This document shows, piece after piece, positions 8,917-18,658 of a stretch of 64,000 nucleotides of DNA (the first letter of the stretch is position 1; each line of letters opens with the position of its first letter). Below the pieces are notes generated by a model. It was not told the DNA's origin and did not search any database. It was given only the letters and a program-made list of their open reading frames with translations. The stretch is from Methylophaga thalassica (GTDB lineage: Bacteria; Pseudomonadota; Gammaproteobacteria; Nitrosococcales; Methylophagaceae): contig NZ_BSND01000005.1 of assembly GCF_030159795.1 (NCBI RefSeq), positions 372,001 to 436,000 on the forward strand. The letters run 5' to 3'. The position numbers and the translations under genes are program-made.

Positions 8917-10671
8917 ATGAGTCAAACACCTGTCAGCCTGACAGCAGTCCAGTTATACAAACGTCTATTAAGTTACGTTAAGCCATACTGGCTGGCTTTT
9001 GTAATATCCATTATTGCTATGATTGCTTTCGCCGGCACAGAAACCGGGATGGCGGCGTTAATGAAACCTCTGCTCGATGGTAGTTTTGTGGAAAAAGATC
9101 CCACCACTATCAAGTACGTGCCGCTGATGCTGATCGGCTTATTTTTAATTCGTGGCGTGGCTAATTTTCTGACCACCTATGGCCTTGGCTGGATTGCTCG
9201 CAATGTTATCAAGACCTTGCGCGAAGAAATGTTTGAAAAACTCATTACCTTACCGGCCAGTTTCTACGATAGAAATAACTCTGGTCAGCTCATGTCGAAA
9301 TTGCTTTATGACGTTGAGCAAGTCGCCGGAGCGGCCACCGATGCGATTTTGACAGTTATCCGCGATACCCTAACGATTATCGGTCTGATTGCCTGGATGA
9401 TTTATCTGAACGGTTTTTTATCTCTGATCATTTTAGTGACCGTGCCCTTTGTTGCCATCCTTGTTTATTTTGTCAGTATTCGTTTTCGTCGGATCAGTAA
9501 AGAAATTCAGGGCTCGATGGGCAATGTCAGTCATGTCTGTGGCGAAATCATCGAAGCACACCGTGAAGTCAAAACATTTGGCAGTCAGGCTTATGAAACA
9601 GAACGGTTTGATCGCATAAACCGAAAAAATCGTGGCCAACAAATGAAAAAAATTGCCACCGATGCTTCAAGTGAACCTGTCATTCAACTGATTACCGTCT
9701 TAGGGCTTGCCGTGGTGATCTATCTGGCCACCTTACCAGAAGTCCTGAACTCGATTACCGTCGGTAGCTTTATTTCCTTTATCACGGCTATGTTTATGCT
9801 GCTTACACCACTTAAACGTCTGACAAAAGTGAACTCTAAATTACAGGCGGGTATTGCCGCTGCAGAAAGTATTTTCACCTTACTGGATGAAGAGCCAGAG
9901 CATGACACCGGCACACTGACCATGGATCGCGCCAAGGGTGAAATTGAATACCGTCATGTCAGCTTTAGCTATGATGAAGGCAAAGGCAGTGTGCTGAATG
10001 ATATTTGTTTTATGGCTATGCCGGGTCAAACTATCGCTTTTGTTGGTCATTCTGGCAGTGGTAAGACCACCTTGGTCAGTTTACTCGCCCGTTTCTACAA
10101 TATTGAAAAAGGCCAAATTCTGATTGATGGCGTAGATATCAGTCAACTCACGCTAAAAGATTTGCGTAAACAATTATCACTGGTCAATCAGCAGGTTGTG
10201 TTATTCAATGACACCATAGCTAACAATATTAGTTATGGCCAAGCGGGTGAAGTGAGTGAAGAAGCCATTATAAAAGCTGCAAAATCGGCTCATGCCTGGG
10301 AATTCATTCAAAAATTACCGCAAGGCTTACAAACAGAAGTCGGCGAAAACGGTGTACTTCTGTCGGGGGGGCAGCGACAACGTCTGGCTATTGCCCGAGC
10401 ACTGTTACGTAACTCACCCATCCTGATTCTTGATGAAGCCACGTCAGCACTTGATACCGAAGCAGAACGTCATATCCAGGCAGCCTTTGAAGAGCTGATG
10501 CGTGAACGTACTACCCTGGTCATCGCGCATCGTTTATCCACCATTGAAAAAGCCGACAAAATTATTGTTATGCATGACGGCGAAATTCTTGAAACCGGTA
10601 CCCATCAGGAATTACTGGCAAACGGGAAACATTACGCAGAGTTATACCGTCTACAGTTTCAGGATGACTAA
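8917..10671 (+). CDS. msbA: Lipid A export ABC transporter MsbA
   Basis: Homodimeric flippase that moves lipid A-core across the inner membrane. The 584-residue half-transporter has six transmembrane helices in the first 320 residues and a nucleotide-binding domain with GHSGSGKTT (Walker A), LSGGQRQRLAIARA (signature), LILDEATSALD (Walker B) and AHRLST (H-loop). Length and domain order match E. coli MsbA (582). It is followed six bases later by lpxK, the conserved msbA-lpxK pair, which separates it from generic drug exporters of the same family. Confidence 0.95.
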   Translation: MSQTPVSLTAVQLYKRLLSYVKPYWLAFVISIIAMIAFAGTETGMAALMKPLLDGSFVEKDPTTIKYVPLMLIGLFLIRGVANFLTTYGLGWIARNVIKTLREEMFEKLITLPASFYDRNNSGQLMSKLLYDVEQVAGAATDAILTVIRDTLTIIGLIAWMIYLNGFLSLIILVTVPFVAILVYFVSIRFRRISKEIQGSMGNVSHVCGEIIEAHREVKTFGSQAYETERFDRINRKNRGQQMKKIATDASSEPVIQLITVLGLAVVIYLATLPEVLNSITVGSFISFITAMFMLLTPLKRLTKVNSKLQAGIAAAESIFTLLDEEPEHDTGTLTMDRAKGEIEYRHVSFSYDEGKGSVLNDICFMAMPGQTIAFVGHSGSGKTTLVSLLARFYNIEKGQILIDGVDISQLTLKDLRKQLSLVNQQVVLFNDTIANNISYGQAGEVSEEAIIKAAKSAHAWEFIQKLPQGLQTEVGENGVLLSGGQRQRLAIARALLRNSPILILDEATSALDTEAERHIQAAFEELMRERTTLVIAHRLSTIEKADKIIVMHDGEILETGTHQELLANGKHYAELYRLQFQDD

Positions 10672-10676
10672 GCATA

Positions 10677-11660
10677 ATGCGATGGTTAACTGACAGTTGG
10701 TATCAGTCATCAACCCAATATTGGTTCTTATTACCTCTGAGTTGGCTGTATCGACTTGTTGTTATCATGCGGAAATGGGCCTACCGCTCAGGCATCTTCA
10801 CCACACACAAAATGCCCGTACCGGTAATTGTAGTGGGAAATGTTACTGTGGGCGGTACCGGAAAGACGCCATTTGTTATCTGGCTGGCTGAGCAACTTCT
10901 AGCAGCAGGTTACAAACCCGGTATTATCAGCCGAGGTTATGGTGGTAATAGCCGTAAATATCCACTCGATGTCGATGCAAACAGTGATGTAAAACTTTGT
11001 GGTGATGAACCCTTACTCATTGCCAGACGCACTGGTCGTCCGCTTGTAGTTGATCCGGATCGGCCACAAGCGGCTATTCATCTATTGAGCCAATACCATT
11101 GTGATGTGATTATTTCAGATGATGGTTTGCAACACTATGCTTTAGAACGTGATATGGAAATTATCATAGTTGATAGTGTCAGACGATTTGGCAATAAACA
11201 TTGTCTACCAGCAGGGCCCCTGCGTGAGCCGCTTTCCCGACTGAATAACGTTGACTTCATTATCTATAACGGCAATAGTGACGAACACACTATTTCAATG
11301 CAGTTAAAAGGCACGCAATGGACAAATCTGCTGGATCCCAGCCTTAAACAAGCATTGAACAGTTTCAGTCAGAATGAAGTACATGCTGTCGCGGGAATTG
11401 GTCACCCCAAACGTTTTTTTGACTCATTAGCCGCAGCTGAGATTATTGTTCATCCTCATGCCTTTGCAGACCACCATGATTATCTACCGGCAGATCTGGA
11501 ATTTTATGATGACTTGCCCATTCTAATGACCGAGAAAGATGCCGTAAAATGTCAGTCTTTTGCTCATAAAAATATGTGGTATCTACCGGTTGAAGCCACA
11601 ATTCATAGCTCAGTATTCCCTGCTATACACCAAACATTAAAGGAACTTTCTAATGGATAA
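10677..11660 (+). CDS. lpxK: Tetraacyldisaccharide 4'-kinase
   Basis: Adds the 4'-phosphate to the lipid A precursor to give lipid IVA, at the inner membrane. The 327-residue protein has the N-terminal membrane-associated helix (about 15-35), the P-loop [20 protein letters not shown], the conserved [15 protein letters not shown] segment and a late MTEKDAVKC motif. It follows msbA directly and overlaps the start of the Trm112-like gene by eight bases, forming one envelope operon with kdsB. Confidence 0.96.
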   Translation: MRWLTDSWYQSSTQYWFLLPLSWLYRLVVIMRKWAYRSGIFTTHKMPVPVIVVGNVTVGGTGKTPFVIWLAEQLLAAGYKPGIISRGYGGNSRKYPLDVDANSDVKLCGDEPLLIARRTGRPLVVDPDRPQAAIHLLSQYHCDVIISDDGLQHYALERDMEIIIVDSVRRFGNKHCLPAGPLREPLSRLNNVDFIIYNGNSDEHTISMQLKGTQWTNLLDPSLKQALNSFSQNEVHAVAGIGHPKRFFDSLAAAEIIVHPHAFADHHDYLPADLEFYDDLPILMTEKDAVKCQSFAHKNMWYLPVEATIHSSVFPAIHQTLKELSNG

Positions 11661-11832
11661 TGCACTTTTAGAGATACTTGCCTGCCCGGCCTGTAAAGGT
11701 AAATTGCACTATAAAAAAGAGGCACAGGAATTATTATGTTCGGCCTGCCGTCTTGCTTATCCTGTGAAAGATGATATCCCCGTTATGCTGATAGAAGAAG
11801 CACGTCAACTGCCCGCAGATGAAGAGGTATAA
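11653..11832 (+). CDS. Trm112-family small zinc protein
   Basis: A 59-residue protein of the Trm112/YcaR family, short enough to be missed by length filters. Four cysteines form a zinc site: CPAC (11-14) and CSAC (29-32), followed by [18 protein letters not shown], the typical family ending. Its bacterial role is unclear. It is almost always found between lpxK and kdsB, as here: it overlaps the lpxK end by eight bases, and its stop codon is immediately followed by the kdsB ATG. Confidence 0.92.
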   Translation: MDNALLEILACPACKGKLHYKKEAQELLCSACRLAYPVKDDIPVMLIEEARQLPADEEV

Positions 11833-12585
11833 ATGAGCTTTAGCATTGTTATTCCTGCACGATATGCGTCAACGCGTTTGCCTGGTAAACCTTTACTAGA
11901 CATCGCCGGTAAAGCCATGATTCAGCACGTGTATGAACGTGCCTTAGAAAGTGATGCAGATAACGTTATCATTGCCACCGATGATGAACGTATTGCTGAA
12001 GCAGCCACAGCTTTTGATGCCGATGTTTGTATGACTTCTGAAAATCATCGTTCTGGCACAGACAGGCTAGCAGAGGTTATCAAGCTGAGACAGTTTAAGG
12101 ATGATGAGATTGTCATTAATGTGCAAGGTGATGAACCCTGCTTGCCCGCTTTATTAATTAATCAGGTAGCGGCCGATCTTGCTCAACATGCCGATGCAGA
12201 TATGGCATCACTGTTCAGTCGAATTCATCAGGAAAAACAGGTGTTTGATCCTAATGTGGTCAAAGTCGTCATGGACAGTCAGGGCTATGCTTTATATTTC
12301 AGCCGCGCGCCGATTCCTTGGATGCGTGATCATTTTCATACAACCCCGTTGCCTCCAGAACTCCCTCACTACCGCCATATTGGTTTATATGGGTATCGGG
12401 CTGCTTTTCTGAAAAACTACGCTGAAATGACCCCCTGTTTGCTTGAAACAGAAGAATCTTTAGAGCAATTGCGGGTATTGTTTCACGGTAAAAGAATACA
12501 CATGTCAGAAGCTTTAATCAGTGCCGGACATGGGGTAGATACAGAAGCAGACTTACTTGAAGTCAGACGTTTACTGGCAGAGTAG
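11833..12585 (+). CDS. kdsB: 3-deoxy-manno-octulosonate cytidylyltransferase
   Basis: Activates KDO as CMP-KDO for lipopolysaccharide inner-core synthesis. The 250-residue protein has the nucleotidyltransferase start SFSIVIPARYASTRLPGKPL (nucleotide-binding R and K), IIATDD, SGTDRLAE and VNVQGDEPCLP, the metal-binding segment. Length is normal for the family (248 in E. coli). It directly follows the Trm112-like gene, and its 3' end overlaps the convergent small ORF by 15 bases. Confidence 0.96.
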   Translation: MSFSIVIPARYASTRLPGKPLLDIAGKAMIQHVYERALESDADNVIIATDDERIAEAATAFDADVCMTSENHRSGTDRLAEVIKLRQFKDDEIVINVQGDEPCLPALLINQVAADLAQHADADMASLFSRIHQEKQVFDPNVVKVVMDSQGYALYFSRAPIPWMRDHFHTTPLPPELPHYRHIGLYGYRAAFLKNYAEMTPCLLETEESLEQLRVLFHGKRIHMSEALISAGHGVDTEADLLEVRRLLAE

Positions 12586-12846
12586 CTTATCCAAGCCTGC
12601 CGCAATCAGTTCGGCATGTATATTTCCCTCACCATCAAATACAGGCAAGGTATATGTCACGGGGACTGGCCTGTGGCCCTCGCCGTATTGATTCGGCTGG
12701 ATATTATGGCCCGACTCTAATACTTGTAGGATTAACTCAGCCCCATCCAGCAGCTCAATAATCTCGCAGCGATGTTGTTGATAAGAAACCTGCTGGCCAA
12801 TTAAGGCCAGCAGTTCTTCGTGCAGAATATTACTCTTGCGTGGCAT
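12571..12846 (-). CDS. Conserved-looking small protein downstream of rne
   Basis: A 91-residue protein that I do not recognise. The start ATG at 12846 overlaps the last codons of rne by 17 bases (ATGCCACGCAAGAGTAA), so it is probably translated from the rne transcript. The product is soluble, with a short N-terminal helix ([15 protein letters not shown]), then a beta-rich stretch ([20 protein letters not shown]), a polar loop, and [19 protein letters not shown]. The pattern of a cysteine-poor beta sheet gives no clear function. Its 3' end overlaps kdsB by 15 bases. Tight coupling with rne suggests a real gene. Confidence 0.6.
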   Translation of the reverse strand: MPRKSNILHEELLALIGQQVSYQQHRCEIIELLDGAELILQVLESGHNIQPNQYGEGHRPVPVTYTLPVFDGEGNIHAELIAAGLDKLLCQ

Positions 12847-15310
12847 TCGTCTCACTCGCTTCAGATTTGGCCTTCGTTTTCTTTTCAGAACCATTATCAT
12901 CCGAAGTCGAACTTTTTTCTACCACTGCTTTTTTGTCTTCAGCGTGTTTTTCCGCTTGTTTTTCAACCGGCTTATCACTTGCTTCTGCTTTTTCTACCGG
13001 TTTAGCTGAATCACCCTCTTTTGCCGCATTAGCCGCTGCCGCTTCTGCTTTGTCCTTATCACTTGGACGACGACGTCTGTTTGTAGGTCCTGATGAGCGA
13101 GGTCGGCGAGGCTTGTTGGCTGGTACTTTATTGCCATCTATTTCCGGTTCTTTATCCGATTTGATGACGTTGCCATTCACTTCAGGCTCTGGCTCAGGAA
13201 TAGCATTTCCATTCACCTCTGGTGGCGGTGGTGGCGCTATATTGCCTTTATCCACCTCAGCAGGATTGACTGCATTGTTGTCAGTTGCACCGTTTTCAGC
13301 GCGCGCTGGACGACGACGGCGACCACCGCGACGTGAACGACGACCATTACTATTACGAGGCTGTTTATCATCGTTATTGTCTGATGCCGACTCCTCTTTC
13401 ACTGGTGGAGTAGGCATGTCAGCCTTTTTCTGTTCAGTGTTATCGACGTTTTTATCATTCCTGCGTCGCGGATTCTTACGTTCACCATTTTTTTCAGCAG
13501 ACTCTTGATTATTCGCTGCATTATTTTTAGGACGGCTACGTCCACGACGATTCTGCGAACGTTGTTCCTGTGAGCTTTTTTCTTTTTTAGTATCCACTAC
13601 GGACTTTTCTTCCTTTTCTGGCTCACTTTTTCCTGTCAACACATTCAACAGACGTTTAAGCAGGCTTGGTTTTTGTTCAGGCTCTTTCTCACGAACAATC
13701 ACAGGAGCAGGTGCTGCAGGCGAAATGCCTTTCACCGCAGGTTGTTCCATGACAGGTTTGTCACGTAAAACAACTGGTACTTCCTGTTCTGGCGGAGAAA
13801 TTAATTGATGGCTGACTTCATTACGCTCGCTGCCATCCTTAATGCGCTCGATATCATAATGAGGCGTATCCAGATGTGGGTTTGGAATTAGAACCAACTT
13901 CACACCGTGTCGCTTCTCAATGATATCGACCTGTGTGCGCTTATCATTAAGAATGAATGTCGCCACAGGAACAGGTAACTGAACGATTAATTGCGTGACT
14001 TTGTCTTTGGTGGCTTCTTCTTCAATGAGTCGTAATACCGCTAAGCCCAGTGATTCAACACCACGAACATGACCCAGACCCGCACAGCGAGGACAGATTT
14101 CCTGATGCGCATCACCTAAAGCTGGACGTAAACGCTGACGTGACATTTCTAACAAACCAAAGCGAGAGATGCGGCCAACCTGAACACGGGCACGATCTGC
14201 TTTCAAATGTTCACGTAAACGGTTTTCGACTTCACGCTGATTACGGCTTGGCCCCATATCAATGAAATCAATTACCACCAAACCGCCTAGATCACGCAAC
14301 CTTAACTGACGGGCAATTTCTTCTGCCGCTTCAAGATTAGTGTTTAGAGCTGTTTCCTCAATATCACCGCCTTTGTTAGCGCGTGCTGAGTTCACATCGA
14401 TAGAAATCAACGCTTCGGTCGGATCAATCACTAGTGCACCACCAGACGGCAGACGAACTTCATGACGGAAAGCACTCTCAATCTGGCTTTCAACCTGATA
14501 GCGGGTAAATAGCGGAACTTTGTCTTGATATAGCTTAAATTTACTCAGCTCATGCGGCATTACCATACGCATGAAGTCATAGCCTGTTTGGTAAACTTCA
14601 GGCGAATCAACCAGAATCTCACCGATATCTTTACGCAGATAATCACGTAGTGCGCGGATGATAATGTTGCTTTCCTGGTAAACAAGGAATGGCGCGCTAC
14701 GATCTTTTACAGCCACATCAATCGCCGTCCACAACTGGATAAGGTATTCAAGATCCCACTGTAGTTCTTCAGGTTGCTTACCCACACCGGCGGTACGCAC
14801 AATCATGCCCATACCATCTGGCACTTCAAGTGAGCGCAGGGCTTCTTGCAGCTCTGCACGGTCATCACCTTCGATACGACGAGAAATACCACCAGCACGA
14901 GGGCTGTTTGGCATTAAGACTAAATAGCGACCAGCCAGGCTGATGAAGGTAGTCAGCGCAGCACCTTTATTACCACGCTCTTCTTTTTCAATTTGGACAA
15001 CCAGTTCCTGGCCAACAGAAAGCACGTCCTGAACATTCAGGCGACCATTATTGTCGTCATTGTCATCACGCTTTTTGAAGTAGGTTTTTGAAATTTCTTT
15101 CAGTGGTAAGAAGCCTTGTCTTTCTGCACCATAGTCAACAAAGACAGCTTCTAAACTCGGTTCTACACGAGTGATTTTTCCCTTATAAATATTACCTTTC
15201 TTTTGTTCTCTGGAAGGTGTATCGATATCCAGATCAAACAGGCGTTGGCCATCGACCATTGCCACACGCAACTCTTCTTCGTGCGTTGCGTTAATTAAAA
15301 TTCGTTTCAT
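12830..15310 (-). CDS. rne: Ribonuclease E
   Basis: Endoribonuclease that initiates mRNA decay and matures rRNA and tRNA; scaffold of the degradosome. The N-terminal half (about 1-510) has the S1 domain after [20 protein letters not shown], the DNase I-like catalytic region with metal-binding Asp residues in [11 protein letters not shown] and [13 protein letters not shown], and the zinc-link CPRCAGLGH. The C-terminal third is disordered and rich in Arg, Pro, Glu and Asn ([23 protein letters not shown]), followed by an acidic repeat series (EVNGN, EIDGN). This tail is shorter than in E. coli (1061 residues) and is the likely RNA- and partner-binding region. A long leader precedes it, as is typical for the autoregulated gene. 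Confidence 0.96.
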   Translation of the reverse strand: MKRILINATHEEELRVAMVDGQRLFDLDIDTPSREQKKGNIYKGKITRVEPSLEAVFVDYGAERQGFLPLKEISKTYFKKRDDNDDNNGRLNVQDVLSVGQELVVQIEKEERGNKGAALTTFISLAGRYLVLMPNSPRAGGISRRIEGDDRAELQEALRSLEVPDGMGMIVRTAGVGKQPEELQWDLEYLIQLWTAIDVAVKDRSAPFLVYQESNIIIRALRDYLRKDIGEILVDSPEVYQTGYDFMRMVMPHELSKFKLYQDKVPLFTRYQVESQIESAFRHEVRLPSGGALVIDPTEALISIDVNSARANKGGDIEETALNTNLEAAEEIARQLRLRDLGGLVVIDFIDMGPSRNQREVENRLREHLKADRARVQVGRISRFGLLEMSRQRLRPALGDAHQEICPRCAGLGHVRGVESLGLAVLRLIEEEATKDKVTQLIVQLPVPVATFILNDKRTQVDIIEKRHGVKLVLIPNPHLDTPHYDIERIKDGSERNEVSHQLISPPEQEVPVVLRDKPVMEQPAVKGISPAAPAPVIVREKEPEQKPSLLKRLLNVLTGKSEPEKEEKSVVDTKKEKSSQEQRSQNRRGRSRPKNNAANNQESAEKNGERKNPRRRNDKNVDNTEQKKADMPTPPVKEESASDNNDDKQPRNSNGRRSRRGGRRRRPARAENGATDNNAVNPAEVDKGNIAPPPPPEVNGNAIPEPEPEVNGNVIKSDKEPEIDGNKVPANKPRRPRSSGPTNRRRRPSDKDKAEAAAANAAKEGDSAKPVEKAEASDKPVEKQAEKHAEDKKAVVEKSSTSDDNGSEKKTKAKSEASETNATQE

Positions 15311-15867
15311 GCACTAACCTCAATGTTGAGGTCCGCATATCCTGCCGCACACCACCGTAGCGGACGCGTTAGCCAATCGGGCTTTACAGAGCGACGATGT
15401 CTGTTATTCAGTAATTAATTGTAAATCGTATTGTTTCTTCATGTGCCCTCCCATCAAGGCATGCATGATCCATCTTTGTATCTTTTTCGTGTTGCAATAA
15501 GGTTCTGCAACTTTCATTGGTTTCTCAGCTTAAGTTAAGCTTTATGTATCTGAACCGTTCTTCTTATATTAATTACTTTAAATTGTCGTCCTGCCTGATG
15601 CGTCTTTCTACTCGTTTTGATGGCAATCAAGACATGGGAACCTGATATTCTTACAAGGACTCCCTATGAGTCCGCCTGCTGAACCCCTGTTCAGCCAAGA
15701 TATATTTGTTTACCGGGCGCCGCATCAACCTCATTTGTGGAGGGCGCGACGCAAAAATCAGTCAACGTGGGCAAAAGTAGGTATACTGACCTCATTTTAC
15801 GCACGGACCAACGATCGAATATAGCAGTCTATTGCCATCTCAGCAACTGAAAAATTAAACCTATTCT
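15311..15867. promoter_or_regulatory. Long divergent intergenic region with rne leader
   Basis: 557 bases without a gene between divergent rne and rluC. It most likely encodes a long rne 5' untranslated region: E. coli rne has a leader of about 360 nt through which RNase E controls its own mRNA. I see two adjacent perfect hairpins: GGACTC/GAGTCC (15657-15673) and GCTGAAC/GTTCAGC (15678-15695). A TATACT at 15782-15787 could be a -10 element for rluC. Assignment of the leader to rne is by analogy; no sequence match to the E. coli hp2 element was established. Confidence 0.5.
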
Positions 15868-16824
15868 ATGGCAGCTCACAAACCACAGTCACAAAAAGTG
15901 CAATTTATCGAAATAAGTGCTTCTCAAGCCGGGCAACGTATCGATAATTTTTTACTCACTCTTGAAAAAGGCGTGCCCAAAAGTCGCATTTATCGAGCTA
16001 TCCGTAAAGGTGAAGTTCGGGTCAATAAAGGACGCATCAAACAAACCTATAAAATCGAAGCCGGTGACGTCATTCGTGTGCCACCACTGCAAGTTTCTGA
16101 AAAAACAGCACCGACCGAGATTAATGAATCACTTCAGCAGCAATTACTGGCCAGTATCATTTTTGAAGATGATGCCATGCTGGTGTTGAATAAACCCTCA
16201 GGACTTGCTGTACACGCCGGAACCCAAATTCAGGTTGGTGTCATTGAAGCTTTTCGGCTAATTAAACCCGAATTGGAATTTATCGAATTAGTTCACCGTC
16301 TAGATCGTGATACATCGGGCTGTTTACTAATAGCGAAAAGTCGTGAAAGCCTGCTCAATCTTCAGCAACAGATGCTTTCGGATCAAATCGATAAACGCTA
16401 CCTGACATTACTCAAAGGTGAAATGAATAGCGGTGAAGTCTATATAGAGCAACCTTTACAAAAAAACACCGTGTCTTCCGGTGAACGTATGGTTAAAGTC
16501 GACCCAGAAGGTAAATCGGCAAAGACACTATTCATAAAAAGACAAAGTTATGGCATCGCTCAACTGAGCGAAGTCAAACTGTTTACTGGAAGAACACATC
16601 AAATTCGTGTTCACTCTGCCTGGTCTGGTCATCCGGTAGCAGGCGATGATAAATATGGCGACCGTGAATTTAATAAACAAATGAAAACGTTTGGACTTAA
16701 ACGTTTATTTCTACATGCCTGGCGACTGGGTATTCACCACCCTATCACTCAGGAACCACTCTCACTTGAAGCACCACTTCCAGAGAAATTGCAGCGGGTC
16801 ATAAAACAGCTGGAGCAAGCATGA
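15868..16824 (+). CDS. rluC: 23S rRNA pseudouridine synthase RluC
   Basis: Converts uridines of 23S rRNA (955, 2504 and 2580 in E. coli numbering) to pseudouridine. The 318-residue protein has an N-terminal S4 RNA-binding domain (about 20-70) and the RluA-type catalytic domain with HRLDRDTSGCLL (catalytic Asp146) and GRTHQIRVH. S4 presence, length and position opposite rne, with a HAD phosphatase following, match the rluC locus of other gammaproteobacteria. The stop overlaps the next gene by four bases (ATGA). Confidence 0.94.
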   Translation: MAAHKPQSQKVQFIEISASQAGQRIDNFLLTLEKGVPKSRIYRAIRKGEVRVNKGRIKQTYKIEAGDVIRVPPLQVSEKTAPTEINESLQQQLLASIIFEDDAMLVLNKPSGLAVHAGTQIQVGVIEAFRLIKPELEFIELVHRLDRDTSGCLLIAKSRESLLNLQQQMLSDQIDKRYLTLLKGEMNSGEVYIEQPLQKNTVSSGERMVKVDPEGKSAKTLFIKRQSYGIAQLSEVKLFTGRTHQIRVHSAWSGHPVAGDDKYGDREFNKQMKTFGLKRLFLHAWRLGIHHPITQEPLSLEAPLPEKLQRVIKQLEQA

Positions 16825-17483
16825 GTCCTTACCAACTCATTGTGTTCGACTGGGATGGGACCTTAATGGATTCAACAGGTCATATCACGGCTTGTATGCA
16901 TCAAGCCATTGCCACATTATCACTTGAGCCATTGAGCGACAGCCAGGTGAGTCATATTATCGGGCTGGGATTAAACGAAGCGGTTCAAACGCTCTACCCT
17001 GATGCGGATACCACGACTTGGAATGCATTAGCTGATTGTTATCGACAAACCTGGATCAGCACCCCAGAATCGACACCGCTGTTTGAACATGCGGAAAACC
17101 TGCTTAAGCAACTTAATGAGCAAGAGATATTTCTGGGTGTAGCCACAGGAAAAAGCCGTCGGGGTCTGGACAGAGCCCTAAAGGAAACGGGGCTGGGTGA
17201 GTTATTTATCTCAACCCGATGCGCGGATGAATGTCATTCCAAACCCCATCCTCAGATGTTAATGGAACTGATGGATTTTGTCGGTGTTGATGCCGAACAA
17301 ACACTGATGATTGGTGATACAGAATTCGACTTAATGATGGCTCATAATGCCGGCGCGCATAGTTTAGGTATCACACATGGTGCCCACTCAGAAACAACAC
17401 TAAAAGCAGCTAAGCCAAAAGCTATTGTCCATAATCTTTATCAAGTCGAGAAATGGTTAACTCGTCCTGACACAGAGTTTTGA
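16821..17483 (+). CDS. HAD-IA family hydrolase (phosphoglycolate phosphatase-like)
   Basis: A 220-residue haloacid-dehalogenase-type phosphatase. It has motif I DWDGT (nucleophile Asp10, Asp12), motif II in GVATGKSR, the motif III Lys in SKPHPQM, and motif IV GDTEFDLMMA, with a helical cap between motifs I and II. The substrate cannot be read from sequence; relatives include phosphoglycolate phosphatase and pyrophosphatase PpaX. It is coupled to rluC by an ATGA overlap and followed by sppA, a common arrangement. Confidence 0.9.
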   Translation: MSPYQLIVFDWDGTLMDSTGHITACMHQAIATLSLEPLSDSQVSHIIGLGLNEAVQTLYPDADTTTWNALADCYRQTWISTPESTPLFEHAENLLKQLNEQEIFLGVATGKSRRGLDRALKETGLGELFISTRCADECHSKPHPQMLMELMDFVGVDAEQTLMIGDTEFDLMMAHNAGAHSLGITHGAHSETTLKAAKPKAIVHNLYQVEKWLTRPDTEF

Positions 17484-17523
17484 TATGATGGCATACTTAT
17501 GTTTTTTTCAGGAATAGATCAAT

Positions 17524-18507
17524 ATGGCAACATTCGGCGATTTCCCATCTAATAATAATTCGGAAAATAAGGGCAACGACAAGGAAGATCATAGCTGGGA
17601 GCGTAATGTTCTGAGAGATTTAGCTTTTGCAGCCATCAGAGAACAACGTAATAAACGTCGCTGGGGTTATGTCTTTAAAGGTCTGCTTTTTCTCTACCTC
17701 ATCGCTTTTTTAATACTGAGCTACTCTCCAAGTAAACTCTCTTCAGCAACTGGTCCTCATACCGCCATGGTCGAAATCAGTGGTCCTATTGCCAGTGACT
17801 CAGAAGCCAATGCTGACAATATTGTGACCGGTATTCGTAATGCCTTCGAAGACCAGTCAGCGAAAGGCTTGATCTTGCGAATGAATACGCCAGGTGGCAG
17901 CCCTGTCCAATCTGGCATTGTGAATGACGAAATTCAACGTCTGAAAAAAACACGTCCTGATTTTCCAGTTTATGCTGTGATCCAGGATGTCTGTGCTTCT
18001 GGTGGTTATTACATCGCTGTAGCGGCCGATAAAATTTATGCAGATAAAGCCAGTATTGTGGGTTCAATTGGCGTCAGAATGGATGGTTTTGGCTTCACCG
18101 ATTTGATTGATAAAGTGGGCGTTGAACGCCGTTCTTTAACGGCTGGAGAACATAAAGCCTTTTTAGATCCATTCCTGCCGATGAAAGAATCGGATCTCAA
18201 ACATGCTCACCAAATGCTGGATACCATTCATCAACAATTTATTGACGTAGTAAAAGCAGGTCGTGGAGACAGACTGGCGAAGGATGATAATCTATTTTCA
18301 GGTTTGTTCTGGTCAGGTGAGCAAGCGGTCAATCTTGGTTTGATTGACGGTTTAGCCAATACCAGTACGGTTGCACGTGATATGTTAGGTGCCGAAGATA
18401 TTGTTGATTACACCCCACGTCCCAACTATCTTGACCAGTTTGCAGGAAAGCTCGGCGCATCAATTTCTCAATTTGTCAGTGAGAAGGCATCATGGAGTGT
18501 GAACTGA
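17524..18507 (+). CDS. sppA: S49 family signal peptide peptidase-like serine protease
   Basis: Membrane-anchored protease that degrades signal peptides or membrane protein fragments on the periplasmic side. At 327 residues it is the short, single-domain SppA36-type form. It has a charged N-terminal tail, one transmembrane helix (about 50-67), then the S49 core with the nucleophile Ser159 in CASGGYYIA and the general-base Lys211 in LTAGEHKAF. Both residues of the Ser-Lys dyad are present. The gene sits in the rluC-HAD-sppA string and is followed after one base by a small ORF. Confidence 0.92.
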   Translation: MATFGDFPSNNNSENKGNDKEDHSWERNVLRDLAFAAIREQRNKRRWGYVFKGLLFLYLIAFLILSYSPSKLSSATGPHTAMVEISGPIASDSEANADNIVTGIRNAFEDQSAKGLILRMNTPGGSPVQSGIVNDEIQRLKKTRPDFPVYAVIQDVCASGGYYIAVAADKIYADKASIVGSIGVRMDGFGFTDLIDKVGVERRSLTAGEHKAFLDPFLPMKESDLKHAHQMLDTIHQQFIDVVKAGRGDRLAKDDNLFSGLFWSGEQAVNLGLIDGLANTSTVARDMLGAEDIVDYTPRPNYLDQFAGKLGASISQFVSEKASWSVN

Positions 18508-18508
18508 T

Positions 18509-18658
18509 ATGGCAGATACCATTGAATTAACCGAAGCCCAACGACAAGAACGTGATGAGCGTTTTCGTTATGTTGATCTGACGCATCCGCTAATGAAGGC
18601 GTTGTATGAAATGCAGCTGGACTTAGACTTAGAGAACGAGCAGGAGGAGCAAATATGA
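18509..18658 (+). CDS. Small 49-residue protein between sppA and HDOD gene
   Basis: A 49-codon reading frame starting one base after the sppA stop and ending with an ATGA overlap into the HDOD gene. The product is strongly charged and probably helical (TEAQRQERDERFRYVDLTHP, then LYEMQLDLDLENEQEEQ). I recognise no family. The exact fit between two coupled genes and the absence of spacer DNA argue that it is translated. Confidence 0.6.
   Translation: MADTIELTEAQRQERDERFRYVDLTHPLMKALYEMQLDLDLENEQEEQI

Noticed and set aside
12840-13508. 222-codon plus-strand ORF opposite rne
   Set aside because: It is the antisense shadow of the Arg/Pro/Glu-rich rne tail, which produces a Ser/Leu-rich artificial protein.
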